From Budorcas taxicolor (taxonomy: Eukaryota > Chordata > Mammalia > Artiodactyla > Bovidae), in NCBI RefSeq assembly GCF_023091745.1, contig NC_068910.1, forward strand, positions 5,740,272-5,804,271: a stretch of DNA of 64,000 bases, read 5' to 3'. Under the pieces are notes generated by a model. The model worked only from the letters and a program-made list of their open reading frames with translations, was not told where the DNA came from and searched no databases. The position numbers and the translations under genes are program-made. Shown here in pieces: positions 62,913-64,000 of this stretch (position 1 is its first letter; the number at the start of each line of letters is the position of its first letter).

Positions 62913-64000
62913 ATTCCTGAGGCAAGCATTCGAAGTCTTTTATCTTCTAGAATCAGCAATTGCTGTCCTGAAGGCTTATTTAAACTTCAGCATTGTTCAT
63001 TCATTCATTTACCAAATACTTAATGGTTCCTGAGCTGTTTTTCAGGTCTTGAGGGGGGCGGATACAAGGCCTGCCCCAGGGGGATGCTAGAAACCCCCTC
63101 GGACCACCTGGGGGAAGCTGATGGTGACCTTGCCAGGGTTTTTGCAAGCCACAATTGCTGGTAGCTGGAAATCTGTCAGGGTAGTTGTATTTACACCACA
63201 GAAGTCTGCACTGCAGATGCTACAGACACTATCAATCAGTGCCACCCACCCTACCCAGCCAGCGTACCACCTGCTGTCATGGGAGGAGGCAGCTGCTAGT
63301 CAAGTAGTCACAGTAGTGAATGGAAAGTCGGTGGTGCGCACCACGAAGGAGAGGTCTTCAGCACTGGGAGACCTTGTAACTGAGAGGTTCGACCTCGTCA
63401 CGGAGGTCCGGGCAGGTGGCTCGTGAGCCAGAGCCTGAAGGGACAAGAGCAGTGGCCAGGAGGAGGAAGGATGTGAGGGTCCTGATAAATGATCCCCCGG
63501 GCTGAGGCCGGAGCGCAGAGTGGGGAAAGCTTTAGCAGTGGGCAGTATGAGCAGCTTTGTGTTATAACGAGATTACTGTTGCTGCAGGGTGAGAAGTGGG
63601 CTATGGGGCAGGGTGGGGACAGTGAAGAGGCTACTGCAGGGATCCTGGCCAGAGGAGAGGATGGCAGCTTAGAGGAGGGAGGTGTCCTTGGAGAAGAACA
63701 GAAGATGGTGGAGTGGAGTGAGATGGCAGGGGCGAAATGCAGAGGGCTCAGCCTGGGACTGGATACGGAGGACGAGGGAAGGCGCGGTGTCAGGTAAATC
63801 TCCCGGTGGGTGGAGCTCAGCACCCCTCGGTGGGGTGATGGTCCTGCTCACCTTTGTCCGGGTGTGTCCACCACTGGCTCACTCGGGGACTCGAGCACGG
63901 TCCTCAACCGTGTGAATGACTGCCGGACTGAAAACCTGCATGGCAGGACCAGGATCAAAGACAGGAAGCAAAAAGGCATTGGGTACTGGAAAGAACTTCC
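62913..64000. other. Right-edge intergenic DNA, no gene seen
   Basis: Starts with a short CATT-rich stretch near 63000. The part 63420-63800 is purine-rich and looks like an ancient interspersed repeat also seen at about 37300-38900 (phrases such as 'aggctactgcag' and 'gatggcagggg'). Open frames on both strands look like low-complexity translations. Confidence 0.5.

Overview
The window is nuclear DNA from a bovid ruminant (cattle, sheep or goat type). Three things show this: many Bov-tA/BovA SINEs (tRNA-Glu-like head, core 'cccactccagtattcttgcc'), several fragments of the BovB (RTE-type) LINE including two of about 1.8 kb, and artiodactyl CHR-type SINEs. Older L1, L2, MIR and hAT fossils lie between them. 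The species cannot be told from the sequence. There are no bacterial operons, CRISPR arrays or phage genes.

One gene is recognisable: the 5' half of SLC6A11 (GABA transporter GAT-3), on the minus strand. Coding exon 1 (58993-59233, ATG at 59233) sits in a CpG island. It is followed by exon 2 (55851-55985), exon 3 (55590-55730), exon 4 (52175-52265) and exon 5 (32386-32518). All visible splice sites are GT/AG and the reading phases join (1, 1, 1, 2, 0). Together the exons give 741 nt, or 247 codons with no stop, covering the N-terminus to TM4 of a protein of about 630 residues. Intron 1 is 3.0 kb, intron 2 only 120 bp, intron 3 3.3 kb, intron 4 19.7 kb, and intron 5 at least 32.4 kb. No exon 6 was found between 1 and 32385, so the rest of the gene probably lies beyond the left edge.

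Layout: 1-32385 is intron 5, rich in repeats (SINEs, two BovB pieces on the plus strand, two BovB/ART2A 3' ends on the minus strand, a nested L1 at 24.9-26.9 kb). 32519-52174 is intron 4, with a long nested L1/BovB composite at 41.1-44.1 kb. 50.4-57.7 kb, which holds exons 2-4, has no ruminant-specific SINE or BovB. 58.56-59.58 kb is the CpG-island promoter, ending upstream in an 18-bp GC-rich minisatellite of six identical units. 59.6-64 kb is 5' flanking DNA with old MIR/L2 remnants and one SINE.

The less ordinary items are a 36-nt 3'-truncated U2 snRNA copy with a perfect 13-bp target duplication inside a MIR (16933-16999), the promoter minisatellite (59460-59567), and a possible LINE 3' transduction nested in an old L1 (41203-41747). 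Most long open frames in the window are chance frames in repeats or GC-rich DNA. I found no undescribed protein-coding system.
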